A DNA stretch of 64,000 bases from Photobacterium sp. JCM 19050 (GTDB lineage Bacteria > Pseudomonadota > Gammaproteobacteria > Enterobacterales > Vibrionaceae): positions 62,001-126,000 of the forward strand of contig BAXG01000001.1 of the NCBI GenBank assembly GCA_001310455.1, written 5' to 3'. The position numbers and the translations under genes are program-made. Positions 9,391 to 18,798 of the stretch are shown one piece after another. Below the pieces are notes generated by a model. That model did no database searches and was not told the origin of the DNA. It was given only the letters and a program-made list of their open reading frames with translations. Every line of letters begins with the position of its first letter. The first letter of the stretch is position 1.

Positions 9391-10597
9391 TTAGTCTTCA
9401 GATGTTGCACCAATTTTGTGAATGGCAATATCAGCACCGTTGTATTCATCTTCTTCACTCAATCGGATACCGGACACTTTATTAACGGCCGCGTATACGA
9501 CCCATCCGCCAACAAAAGCAACAATGACGCCCGCCACAGTACCGATGATTTGTGAGATGAGGCTGACTCCACCTAAACCGCCAAGAGCTTCCGAACCAAA
9601 AATGCCCGCTGCAATACCACCCCAGACTCCACAAACTCCGTGGAGAGGCCAGACACCCAGCACATCATCAATATGGAATCGGTTTTGAATCAGGGTAAAC
9701 AGCCATACGAAAAGTACGCCAGCAATACCACCGGTGATCAATGCACCGATAGGGTGCATCAAATCAGAACCGGCACAGACGGCAACCAATCCGGCTAACG
9801 GACCGTTGTGTAAAAAGCCGGGGTCGTTTTTTCCCGCAAACAATGACGTGATGATTCCGCCGACCATGGCCATCAGTGTGTTTACAGCTACAAGGCCGCT
9901 GATTCCATCCATGGTTTGAGCCGACATTACGTTGAAGCCAAACCAGCCAACAGTGAGGATCCATGCGCCAAGGGCAAGAAACGGGATGTTGGACGGCGCA
10001 AAGGCGATAAGTTTACCGCCGCGGTAGCGACCTTTACGCACCCCGAGAATCAGGATGGCAGCAAGGGCAATCCAGCCACCTACCGCATGTACAACGACTG
10101 AGCCTGCAAAATCATGGAACCCGGCACCAAATGAAGACTCCAGCCACGCCTGAAACCATGGTTACCGTTCCAGATAACGCCTTCAAAGAAAGGATATACA
10201 AAAGCGACTATCAGGCTGCCGCGACAAGCATTGGCGTAAATTTGGCACGTTCTGCAACGCCGCCGGAAATAATGGCAGGAATAGCAGCGGCGAAAGTCAT
10301 CAGGAAGAAGAACTTCACCAGCTCATAGCCGTTTCCTTCTGAGAGCACGCTGGCACTGCTGAAAAACGTGGTGTCGTAGGCAACCCAGTAACCGATGAAG
10401 AAGTAGGCGAGTGCAGAAAAGCCAAAATCCGACATGATTTTAACCAGGGCATTAACCTGATTACGATGACGAACAGTACCCACTTCCAAAAAAGCAAACC
10501 CGGCATGCATTGCCAGTACCATAATGGCGCCAATCAAAATAAAGAGCGTGTTTGCGCTCTCAGACAGCGTTTGAATCGCGCTACTGATGTTATCCAC
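9391..10597 (-). CDS. amtB: Ammonium transporter AmtB
   Basis: About 402 residues, the normal Amt length, with 11 expected membrane helices. The N-terminal part shows MHAGFAFLEVGTVRHRN and ISGGVAERAKF; the C-terminal part holds DVLGVWPLHGVCGVWGG with the pore histidine region. Two compensating frame breaks lie near 10210 and 10150, where the conserved stretch around FFEGVIWNGNHGF changes frame; I treat them as sequence errors. The start is GTG at 10597, preceded by GAGG about 8 bases upstream. It conducts ammonium across the inner membrane. No glnK gene is adjacent. A sigma-54 promoter and an NtrC-like site upstream indicate induction under nitrogen limitation. Confidence 0.92.
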
Positions 10598-10648
10598 GTT
10601 ATTTTTCCTCTACTTCCATGAGAACTAATATTTCCTTTATCACCTAAA

Positions 10649-10664
10649 AGCACAAAGCGTGCCT
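10649..10664 (-). promoter_or_regulatory. Sigma-54 (RpoN) promoter for amtB
   Basis: On the minus strand the sequence is AGGCACGCTTTGTGCT, against the consensus TGGCACG-N4-TTGCW. The invariant GG and GC have the exact spacing required. Transcription would start near 10637, giving a leader of about 40 bases before the amtB GTG. Confidence 0.75.
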
Positions 10665-10828
10665 GAATGCGCTTTCTCGGTGCGAACCTTGCCCCTGAAT
10701 AAATAAAGCATTCATAACTGAATGAAATAAAAAGACTTAAAATTGGCGCAATATTTGATGGGACGTTCGTGTTGTAAAAGAGAGGTAAATTGTATTGCTT
10801 CATGGTTGTGCAAGCTTTGCGATGTAAA

Positions 10829-10845
10829 TGCACTAAAGAGGTGCA
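10829..10845. promoter_or_regulatory. NtrC-type enhancer site
   Basis: TGCACTAAAGAGGTGCA matches the NtrC consensus TGCACC-N5-GGTGCA at 11 of 12 defined positions. It lies about 180 bases upstream of the sigma-54 promoter of amtB, a usual enhancer distance. Confidence 0.65.
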
Positions 10846-10940
10846 AAAGTGAACGATGGCAGTGCGCAGCCTGGATCGCACCCAAGGTGAATCTGGCACA
10901 AGTTGTAGCACAGAAAGAAAGGCGCGAAGGGATGCTCATA

Positions 10941-10958
10941 TCTGTTACTATTAACAGA
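10941..10958. promoter_or_regulatory. Short inverted repeat upstream of modA
   Basis: TCTGTTA, four bases, TAACAGA: a perfect 7-base inverted repeat about 140 bases before modA. It does not fit the known ModE operator (TATATA-type arms). A regulatory role is possible but unsupported otherwise. Confidence 0.25.
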
Positions 10959-10975
10959 CTAATTTAAAAGCGAAT

Positions 10976-11007
10976 ATACCCAAACCACCTAAAGGTGGTT
11001 TGGGTAT
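10976..11007. repeat. Repeat family copy: two terminal inverted repeats joined (hairpin)
   Basis: ATACCCAAACCACCT (10976-10990), two bases, then its exact reverse complement (10993-11007). The arm is the terminal sequence of the MITE-like family also seen at 13721, 15872, 16105 and 31339, here with the whole interior lost. Confidence 0.8.
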
Positions 11008-11098
11008 GGTGTTCATATCCGGTTCCATTTTTCTCCCTGCCTCCAAATAAGCCGGACATCGAGCACGCATAATTTCAAAGTAAGAAGGGTTGCTGTAT

Positions 11099-11880
11099 AT
11101 GAAACTTTCATTCCCTTGTATTAGAAAAGCCATCAAACCGTCTCTTATTATCGCTTTATCTGCCATGGTTTCTACTCAGGTCTTCGCCCGGGATATTACT
11201 GTTTTTGCTGCTGCCTCAATGACAAATGCGCTCAATCAGATTGTTGATGTCTACAATCAGGCGCACGATGACAAAGCGGTTGTCTCTTATGCCTCTTCAT
11301 CAACGTTAGCCCGCCAGATTTCGCAGGGTGCCCCGGCTGATATCTATATCTCGGCCAATGAAAAATGGATGGATTACCTGCAAAAGCAGGGGCTTCTGAA
11401 CGACCGTCGTGATCTGGTTGAAAATAAACTGGTCATTGTATCTTCCCTTGATGGCGTTAAATCCGTTTCGCCTGACGCAGAGGGGATTGAGGCGATAAGC
11501 AAGGCCGGGCGTATTGCGGTTGGCGATCCTATGCATGTCCCAGCAGGGATTTATGCGATGCAGACGTTGGAGTCCCTCGGTGTCTGGAATCAGGTTCAGA
11601 ACAACCTTGCTCGGGCAAACAACGTGAGAAGCGCACTTGCACTGGTTGAGCGCGGTGAATCCCCTTACGGTATTGTGTATGAAACCGATGCTGAAGCAGC
11701 CAGGAACGTCCATATTGTGGCGGTATTTCCTGCAAATTTGCATGCTCCGATTACCTATCCGGCAGCATGATAGGAAGTGACCCATCAAAAGACGTTAAGT
11801 CGTTTTATCAATTCCTGAATTCTGAACAAGCAGGTAAAATTTTGCAGCAGCATGGGTTTAGTCAGACAGGCAAACAATAA
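11099..11880 (+). CDS. modA: Molybdate ABC transporter, periplasmic binding protein ModA
   Basis: About 260 residues with an N-terminal signal peptide (cut after VFARD). ITVFAAASMTNAL, the SSTLARQ stretch and GAPADIYISANE are the hallmark molybdate/tungstate-binding segments of ModA, and VPAGIYA follows. The frame breaks near 11768 (after ITYPAA); the other frame continues with a normal C-terminus ending at the TAA at 11880, 2 bases before modB. The ATG at 11099 is preferred over an upstream TTG because AAGGG lies at proper spacing. It captures molybdate in the periplasm for ModBC. Confidence 0.93.
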
Positions 11881-11882
11881 GC

Positions 11883-12575
11883 GTGTTTTTAACTGATTAT
11901 GAATGGCAGGCTCTTTCGCTGAGCCTGAAAATCGCAAGTGTGGCAGTGATATTTTCACTGCCATTGGGTATTGGGTTCGCGTGGCTTTTGGCCCGTAGGA
12001 GCTTCCCCGGGAAAGGGTTGCTGGAAGGTGCAATTCACCTGCCGCTGGTTTTGCCACCTGTGGTTGTGGGGTACCTCCTGCTTATTTTCATGGGGCGGCA
12101 GGGGTATCTTGGTAAATGGTTGTATGAAACCTTTGGATTGAGTTTCAGTTTCAGCTGGAGAGGAGCGGCATTAGCGGCAGCTGTGGTTTCGTTTCCCCTT
12201 ATGGTACGGGCCATCCGGCTTTCGATAGAAAACGTAGACAAAAAGCTGGAACAGGCAGCCCGGACGCTTGGTGCTTCTCCGCTGAAAGTGTTTATGACCA
12301 TCACGTTGCCGTTGACTGTTCCCGGCATTATCTCCGGCGGTATCCTTGCTTTTGCCCGAAGCCTGGGCGAATTTGGTGCGACCATCACTTTTGTCTCTAA
12401 TATTCCCGGTCAGACTCAAACGATTCCCCTTGCCATGTATTCCTTTATCGAAACACCGGGAGCAGAATCACAGGCTGCGCGTCTCTGTGTTATTGCTATT
12501 CTCATTGCTCTGGCTTCATTGGTTGGCTCTGAATGGTTGGCTCGCCGTGCTCGCAGAAATCTGGAGGCCAGATGA
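11883..12575 (+). CDS. modB: Molybdate ABC transporter permease ModB
   Basis: 230 residues with five to six membrane segments. The EAA-loop typical of binding-protein-dependent permeases is present ([15 protein letters not shown] followed by LPLTVPGI), and [11 protein letters not shown] is the characteristic ModB/CysT block. The start is GTG at 11883, two bases after the modA stop, with AGACAGG upstream. Its stop overlaps the modC start in an ATGA, indicating translational coupling. It forms the membrane channel of the molybdate importer. Confidence 0.93.
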   Translation: MFLTDYEWQALSLSLKIASVAVIFSLPLGIGFAWLLARRSFPGKGLLEGAIHLPLVLPPVVVGYLLLIFMGRQGYLGKWLYETFGLSFSFSWRGAALAAAVVSFPLMVRAIRLSIENVDKKLEQAARTLGASPLKVFMTITLPLTVPGIISGGILAFARSLGEFGATITFVSNIPGQTQTIPLAMYSFIETPGAESQAARLCVIAILIALASLVGSEWLARRARRNLEAR

Positions 12576-13653
12576 TTCAGATAACTGTCAGCCAGGAATT
12601 ACAATCATTTAAACTGGATGTCGATTTCACGCTGCCGGGTAACGGTATTACGGCCATTTTTGGACGTTCTGGTGCCGGTAAAACCACACTGATAAATGCC
12701 ATCAGTGGGCTGTCTAAACCGGACCGCGGACGAATCGTCGTGGGTGATCGTCGCCTTTTCGACAGCGTTAATAAAATTTGCCTTCCACCAGAAAAACGTC
12801 GTATTGGCTATGTGTTTCAGGATGCCCGCTTGTTTCCGCACATGACTGTGGAAAAAAACCTCAGATATGGCGTTCGAACCCATAACCAGGAACGGTGGCA
12901 AACTATCCTTGATCTTCTGGGTATCGGTCATCTTCTAAGACGTTATCCCGCGTCACTGTCGGGCGGGGAGAAACAGCGTGTCGGTATCGGCCGGGCCCTG
13001 CTTAGTGAACCAGAACTACTTTTGATGGATGAGCCCCTGGCATCGTTAGATCTTCCCCGTAAGCGAGAGTTGATGCCATATCTGAACCGGCTTGCGGCGG
13101 CGGTAAACATCCCAATTCTGTTAGTGAGCCACAGCTTGATGAAATCATGCAGTTGGCTGACCACATCGTTATGCTCAATCACGGGCAGGTTGTCGCGAAA
13201 GGCCCATTACATGAGATCTGGGGTTCAACAGCGATGACGCCATGGTTACCGGTGAAAGAGCACAGTTCGCTGCTCAATGCCGTCGTCGGTGGTAAGCATG
13301 AACAGTACCCGTTAACGGAATTGCGAATTGGAAACGGTGAACCCCTTTGGGTAAATGAAGAAAACCTGACAGAGGGTAAGCATCTTCGCCTTCGGATTCA
13401 CGCAAATGATGTTTCGATTGCGTTGAAAAAAGCAGAAGGGACGAGTATCCGGAACATTATCCCGGCAAGAATCAGCAAAATTATCCGTAAACCGCCTTAT
13501 GTACAGGTGGGGCTGGAAATTGGTGACGAATGCCTTTGGGCAAACATTACGGAATGGGCGGCGGATGAGTTGATGATTTATGAAGGGGACAAGGTGTTTG
13601 CCCAGATTAAAGGTGTCAGTGTTGCGCGGGAGGATATGGCTGTCGAAGCCTGA
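12572..13653 (+). CDS. modC: Molybdate ABC transporter ATP-binding protein ModC
   Basis: About 360 residues. Walker A is GRSGAGKTT, the signature motif is LSGGEKQRV, and Walker B is [12 protein letters not shown]. The C-terminal third is the molybdate-binding Mop/TOBE region ([18 protein letters not shown]). The frame breaks near 13138 just after the switch histidine (LLVSHS), and the conserved [13 protein letters not shown] follows in the next frame. The ATG at 12572 overlaps the modB stop. It energises molybdate import; a terminator follows at 13681. Confidence 0.93.
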
Positions 13654-13680
13654 TGCTCTTATTGTTCCTTGTCTGCAATG

Positions 13681-13710
13681 GAATGCCCGGTTTAGCCGGG
13701 CATTCTTTTT
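13681..13710 (+). terminator. Terminator of modABC
   Basis: GAATGCCCGG (13681-13690), loop TTTAG, CCGGGCATTC (13696-13705), then five T residues. It lies 28 bases after the modC stop. Confidence 0.9.
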
Positions 13711-13720
13711 ACGGGGTCTA

Positions 13721-13812
13721 TGTACCCAAGCCACCTCAAGATGCAGTTTTCAGTGAGAATTGAACGCACTGAAATCACTCTGAATGACGCACCTTGAGGG
13801 GGTTTGGTTATA
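13721..13812 (-). repeat. MITE-like repeat, short internally deleted copy (about 92 bases)
   Basis: Inverted ends: TACCCAAGCCACCTCAAG on the left and, reverse-complemented, TATAACCAAACCCCCTCAAG on the right. The interior is the left part of the full copy at 16105-16372 (around CATTCAGAGTGATTTCAGTG) joined directly to its right end (TCACTGAAAACTGC). It overlaps the last codons of tcyP. Confidence 0.8.
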
Positions 13813-15191
13813 TATGCTTGCTTCTGTTATGTCCGGTTGCATATTGTTATAGACCGCCTGATCCTGCATTCCCAGCAACTTGGATGTGACAGTACCGGAG
13901 GTCATTGACCCACTGACGTTGATAGCGGTGCGCCCCATATCAATCAGTGGCTCAATGGAAATTAACAGTCCGGCAAGCGCCACCGGCATACCCAGCGTAG
14001 AAAGTACGATTATGGCTGCGAAGGTAGCCCCGCCACCCACACCGGCAATACCAAAAGAGCTTACTGTCACGACTGCTACCAATGTTGCAATAAACGCCGG
14101 GTCAAGCGGGTTAATGCCAAGGGTCGGGGCTATCATGGTCGCGAGCATAGCAGGGTAGAGACCGGCACATCCGTTCTGGCCCATAGTTGTCCCGAATGAG
14201 GCGGAGAAATTGGCAACGCCTTCATTGTTACCCAGTTGTTTGATTTGGCAGTCGATATTCAGCGGCAGGGTACCGGCAGAAGAACGGGACGTAAATGCGA
14301 AGGTCAGAACCGGCGCGACTTTCTTAAGGTATTGGATTGGGTTCAGGCCTGTGGCAGAAATCAAAACAAGATGCAGAACCAAAATAAGGCCAAGACCCAC
14401 ATAGGAACCGACGACAAAGTTCATCAGGTTCAGGATGCTGTCATAGTCTGACGTGGCGATGACTTTTGTCATCAGTGCCATAACGCCGTAAGGAGTCAGG
14501 GCAAGCACTTTGCGAACCATTGCCGCAACAACAGCCAGGGCAACCTGGACGAATTTAATAAATGCTGCGCCCAGTTCCGGGTTGGTTTTATTCACCGTCA
14601 TACCGGACAACCCGATAAACGTAGAGAAGATAACCACCGCAATGGTTGAAGTTGGGCGCGAGCCTGCAAGGTCAGCAAATGGGTTTGCAGGCAGGAAGTT
14701 CAGCACCATGTCAGCGACAGACAGGTTTGCCAGTGTGCCGGCTCGCTCTTCGAGTGATTGTCCTCGTGCAATCTCTTTCGCGCCTTCAACAATGCTGTCT
14801 GCAGAAAGCCCGAAAAGATGGGTGACGAAAATACCAATCAGTGCTGCAACCGCCGTTGATCCCAAAAGAACACCGATCGAAAGGCTGAGATTTTCCCAAG
14901 CGAAGAAGCATTCTGGACCTTTGTAATGGCACTGATGATAGAAACCAGTATCAGTGGCATTACGATCATCTTGAGCAGGGATACATAGCCCGCGCCAATG
15001 ATGTTGATGTAAGTCAGCGTTTCAGATACTACAGAGGCATCAGCAAACACAAAATTCAGCCCGGTACCAAATACAACACCGACAGCCAGACCAAGGAAAA
15101 CGGATTTAGAAAGGGATGCTGAGCGGCGGTGGTAATGGATAACCGCGAGTATCAGCAGGGCAAACAAAACCAGGTTGATTAAGGTATACAT
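13750..15191 (-). CDS. tcyP: L-cystine/sodium:dicarboxylate-type symporter TcyP (YdjN family)
   Basis: About 480 residues with 8-9 membrane segments. The N-terminus MYTLINLVLFALLILAV and later blocks SRSSAGTLPLNIDCQ, NGCAGLYPAMLA and GVGGGATFAA match the cystine carrier YdjN/TcyP of the DAACS family. The frame breaks near 14850 (after SSLGKISAF). It imports cystine across the inner membrane with cation coupling. The start ATG has GGGAAAG upstream. The final 13 or so residues (from YNQTPSR) are encoded by an inserted MITE-like repeat, so the C-terminus differs from relatives; it should be non-essential for transport (inference). Confidence 0.85.
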
Positions 15192-15558
15192 AACACTTTC
15201 CCAAAAATAACCTGCCCAGACTTCAACGCGTCAGGGCAGCAATAATGTGACCATTATCACTATTTCTGATGAGTTTCGAATGCTTATAACTGCCCGTTTT
15301 GATAGCTATTAAGTTATTTAAATTCCAAAAAAATATTTGTATGACCAAAAAGCAAGCGAATGAATATTAGGTGTTTTTTACTTGTTAATGAAATTTGATC
15401 TGGATTAATAAATGTGTGAATTCTCAAGAGGAGAAGCCCTGCGAGTATTAGGCTTTAAATAGAACAAAGCGTAAGAAAAAGCTGAAACTGCAAAGATTTG
15501 TTCCGGACAAAATATGGGCTGTTCGAACAACAACGCCCTAAACCCGAGGAGGCTTGTC
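15192..15558. other. Divergent intergenic region between tcyP and the small hypothetical gene
   Basis: AT-rich, about 370 bases, without open frames carrying ribosome binding sites. It must hold the promoters of tcyP (minus) and of the plus-strand gene at 15559. I see no clear operator. Confidence 0.35.
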
Positions 15559-15870
15559 ATGAAGAATCAGGTTGATGTCAAAATGCTGCTCCGAGTCTGT
15601 TCTAAAGTGAAAGATCAGGGAGAAAAAACCGACAAAGGATTCCAACTCGAAGATCTTATCCTTGATGAACAAATCGATGGTTACAACGTAACATTAAAAA
15701 ATGACAGCGTGTCAGTGGATTTGAATTTCCACAATACTTATCACTTTCACACCGGAAATGAAGACCCAGAAGGTCTCATCAATCAAACCACCACTGAGTT
15801 CCATCAGCAGAATGAAAGTGAAATTCAGGCTTTTGTACGTCATTTAAAGGATATTGATGAGCGGTATTAA
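15559..15870 (+). CDS. Small hypothetical protein, possibly DUF3081-like
   Basis: 103 residues starting at the ATG at 15559, which has a strong GAGGAGG 7 bases upstream; the open frame upstream of it is not used. The protein is acidic, soluble and without signal peptide or membrane segments (MKNQVDVKMLLRVCSKVKDQG, ending HLKDIDERY). The opening (lysine-rich helix, then a DGYNVTLKNDSVSVDLNFHN block) reminds me of the small DUF3081 proteins of vibrios, but I cannot confirm it. Function unknown. A repeat begins right after the stop codon. Confidence 0.65.
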   Translation: MKNQVDVKMLLRVCSKVKDQGEKTDKGFQLEDLILDEQIDGYNVTLKNDSVSVDLNFHNTYHFHTGNEDPEGLINQTTTEFHQQNESEIQAFVRHLKDIDERY

Positions 15871-15871
15871 T

Positions 15872-15979
15872 TGCGTTGCTGTTTCTTGATGTAGAGCCAC
15901 TAGATCGTCAAAACAGCGCCTTGACTGACAGCCAATCAACTCTCACTGAAAACTGCACCTTGAGGTGGCTTGGGTATAA
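15872..15979. repeat. MITE-like repeat, partial copy (right half, 108 bases)
   Basis: Runs from TGCGTTGCTGTTTCTTGAT to GGTGGCTTGGGTATAA and matches 16265-16372 base for base except for about seven substitutions. It is the right half of the full element; its left half is absent. Confidence 0.85.
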
Positions 15980-16104
15980 GTGCTCAACGTTGAACTCGGG
16001 ATGGGTTAGGTGCGTGATGTGAATATGGCAGAGCAGGCCTGATCTGAACTGCTTTGGGTATAATACCAATCGCTTTAATTCGATGGTATCAAAACGCGGG
16101 AGTT

Positions 16105-16372
16105 TATACCCAAACCACCTCAAGGTGCGTCATTCAGAGTGATTTCAGTGCGTTCAATTCAAGGAAAATACCTGAAGGAATGGCGACTCCCTTTCAAAGG
16201 TATTTGACACAGAAGTGGACGCACTGAAACACTCCCGAAGGGCGAGTTTGATTGGCCCTCACTCTGCGTTGCTGTTTCTTGATTTAGAGCCACTATATCG
16301 TCAAAACAGCGCCTTGACTGACAGCCAATCAACTCTCGCTGAAAACTGCACCTTGGGGGGGTTTGGGTATAA
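16105..16372. repeat. MITE-like repeat, full-length copy (268 bases)
   Basis: Ends are imperfect inverted repeats of about 24 bases: TATACCCAAACCACCTCAAG on the left, and the right end reads GGGTTTGGGTATAA. There is no open reading frame of transposase size inside, so it is non-autonomous. Its right 108 bases duplicate 15872-15979 and its two ends make up the short copy at 13721-13812. Together with 15872-15979 it fills the gap between the small hypothetical gene and ktrB. Confidence 0.8.
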
Positions 16373-16426
16373 TAGCTCCCGCGACTTTTTGGTGCTGTGT
16401 AATTTCGTTTGTTTTTCGAATGGTTT

Positions 16427-17795
16427 TTAACCGGTCAGAACACTGTCTTCCGGGTACTTCAATACAGACTGCTTTGGTTTGGACAGCATATACGCCAGAG
16501 TCAGAGGCCAATACGACCGATAACCATCACTACAATCAGGATCACCTTACCGGCTTCAGTCAATTGTGACGTCAAACCAGCGGTGAGACCTACAGTTGCA
16601 AATGCCGAAATGGTTTCGAACATGATCCTGTCAAAAGGCGCTTTTTCTGTCAGCATGAGTGCGAACATGGAAAGCGTCAATACAATGCCGCTCACTACGA
16701 CAATTGCCATGGCTTTGGTTACCGTCGGCCAGGCGATAGTGCGTTTGAATGCGGTAACATTTTTCTCCTGGCGCAGGAATGCCCGGGTTGCCAGCAGGGA
16801 GACGACAAAAGTAGAAACCTTAATCCCGCCACCGGTTGATGTTGGCCCCGCACCAATTAGCATCAACACTATCATCACCAGAAGAGCCGGCTCGGTCATT
16901 TTGCCAATATCGATGCTGTTAAATCCGGCAGTCCGCGCTGTCGCAGACTGAAAGAAAGCCATCAGCCACTGGTCGTCAAAAGAGGCATGTCCCAATGTGG
17001 CCGGGTTATGGCGCTCAAGAAGCCAGATAAGAACCGTACCGACAATTAACAGGGCCGGTGTACCCACAAGCATCACTTTACTGTGCAGTTTGAGTTTCTT
17101 AAAACCGCCTTTGCGGTTTTTGCACATATCCGCGACGACGGTAAAACCCAATCCCCCGGAGATGAACAGGGCAGCCAGTGTCAGGATGACCAGCGGGTCA
17201 TCAGAATAGGAAATGAAGTTATCGGTAAAAAGGGAGAACCCGGCATTGTTAAATGCGGACACTGCATGGAACAGCGCATTGAAAATCCCTTCTCCCCAAC
17301 CCAATTGTGGAACCAACCTGAATGACAGCAAGACAGTACCAATCGCTTCTGCACTTAAACTGAATATCGCAATGGCGATCACAAGTTTTCGAATATCGAT
17401 CTGTTTGTTTTGTCCCAGTGCCTCTTTCGCCAAAGATTGTTGCTTGAGGCTCATGCGCAGGCCGAACAGGTAAATCAGAACTGCAGATAGTGTCATCTGA
17501 CCTAATCCGCCGATCTGCATCAGGAGCATCAGGAGGATTTTACCGCTTAGCGTAAAGTGCGTTCCAGCATCGACAACGCCGAGGCCGGTAACACTGATTG
17601 CGGATGTCGCCGTGAACAGGGCATCGGTGAAACTCAGCCTGAAACGGAGAATACCGGCAGTGTCAGTAATAACGCTCCGGGAATAAGAACAGCCAGGAAA
17701 CTGCCGACGATAATATGAGGCTCAGAAAATTGCGAAGACAAAGGCAGCTTTCTGATTGACCCGGTCGATGCCGGCGAGGTGTTTAAGAAATTCAT
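16427..17795 (-). CDS. ktrB: Na+-dependent K+ transporter membrane subunit KtrB
   Basis: About 456 residues after bridging breaks near 17640 and 16500, the same length as vibrio KtrB. Four pore-loop repeats of the TrkH/KtrB superfamily are visible (SAISVTGLG, NNAGFSLF, ARTAGFNSID, FATVGLTAGL), each with the filter glycine. The start ATG at 17795 gives MNFLNTSPASTG and lies 14 bases after the ktrA stop. The true C-terminus follows GRIGPLTLA in the shifted frame and ends KYPEDSVLTG at 16427. With KtrA it forms the inner-membrane Na+-coupled potassium uptake system used in osmotic adaptation. Confidence 0.9.
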
Positions 17796-17809
17796 AGAAA
17801 CGCTCAGGA

Positions 17810-18471
17810 TTAAAGTTGCTTAAGCGTTGCGTTAAGTTGGTCTTTATTTCCTGCCAGGATAAGAATATCCCCGATACCAAGATCCAGTTCTTTATCTGGG
17901 CAAGGCATGATTTCAGGGCCTTTTTTAAGCGCCAGCAATTGAATGCCGGGAATATTGAATATCGGCAGTTCCTGTAATTTGTGACCCATGTTTTTATTAC
18001 CGATGACGAATTCAGTAATTGCCTGTTCACTGCCAAGTTCGAGGAAATCGAATACGCGGATATCCATGATACTCCGGGCAATACGAACACCCATATCTCG
18101 TTCAGGAAGGATAACTTTGTCGGCACCGACTTTTTGCAGGATCCGGGCATGGAAGCGATCGTTGGCTTTAACCCAGACTTTCTTGACGCCGGATTCTTTC
18201 AGCAACAGGGTAGCCATGATGCTGTTTTTTACTTTTTCACCAATAGCGACAACAACCAGGTCATAATCCTGCAGATGAAGTTCGCTGAGAGTTTCCTCGT
18301 TAATACATCTGCGACAATGGCTTGAGTAGCAACATCAGATGCTTTCTGAACCAGTTCTTCATTAATGTCGATTGCCAGCACTTCGGCACCCTGTGCGCTT
18401 AACTCTTCACAGATGCTCATGCCGAAACGGCCTAAGCCAACAACGGCGTACTGTTTATCTGACTGACTCAT
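17810..18471 (-). CDS. ktrA: K+ transporter regulatory RCK subunit KtrA
   Basis: About 220 residues, the family's usual size. The Rossmann motif GLGRFGMSI binds nucleotide (RCK_N), followed by an acidic end of the second beta strand (AIDINEE), and the C-terminal half (from about residue 140) is an RCK_C domain. One frame break lies near 18300; the bridged region reads NEETLSELHLQDYDLVVVAI. KtrA forms the cytoplasmic ring that gates KtrB in response to ATP/ADP. It is the first gene of a ktrAB operon, in the order seen in vibrios. Confidence 0.9.
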
Positions 18472-18798
18472 AACTAACTCTAATTGTATTACAAAAGAGC
18501 GCTATGCTGCGCTTTTTCCCATTGCTTGGCAATAGGGTGAGAAGTTGCGCAATGGGGAAATTAGTTTTTTAAAATCAATGGATAAAATTGAGTGTCCAAA
18601 AATGAAAAATAGGATTGCTACGGCGACTTGGCGGTTAGTTTAGGGATAAATCAAAACCAACACTGCTGTAATGGCTGGGAATATAGTCTCTGTCAGTTCT
18701 GCAATGCTATGTTTCATTAATGAAGATACTAATGAAATCAGCAATTCATTAAGATCTTGTGTCTTATCCTTTCCTTTTTATACATCACCACTATATTC
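18472..18798. other. Divergent promoter region ktrA / clcA
   Basis: About 325 AT-rich bases with no supported gene. It separates the divergent potassium and chloride transport genes. Candidate promoters are not distinctive, and no palindromic operator was noticed. Confidence 0.35.

Noticed and set aside
10895..10911. TGGCAC-like sequence on the plus strand as a sigma-54 promoter for modA
   Set aside because: The GG and GC elements are one base too far apart, and modA genes are not usually RpoN-controlled.
15872..16372. Repeated units that might be a CRISPR array
   Set aside because: Only two long units with imperfect identity, no regular spacers and no cas genes; they are MITE-like copies.
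18757..18798. Upstream extension of clcA from a TTG codon
   Set aside because: Adds a hydrophobic segment not seen in ClcA proteins and has no ribosome binding site.
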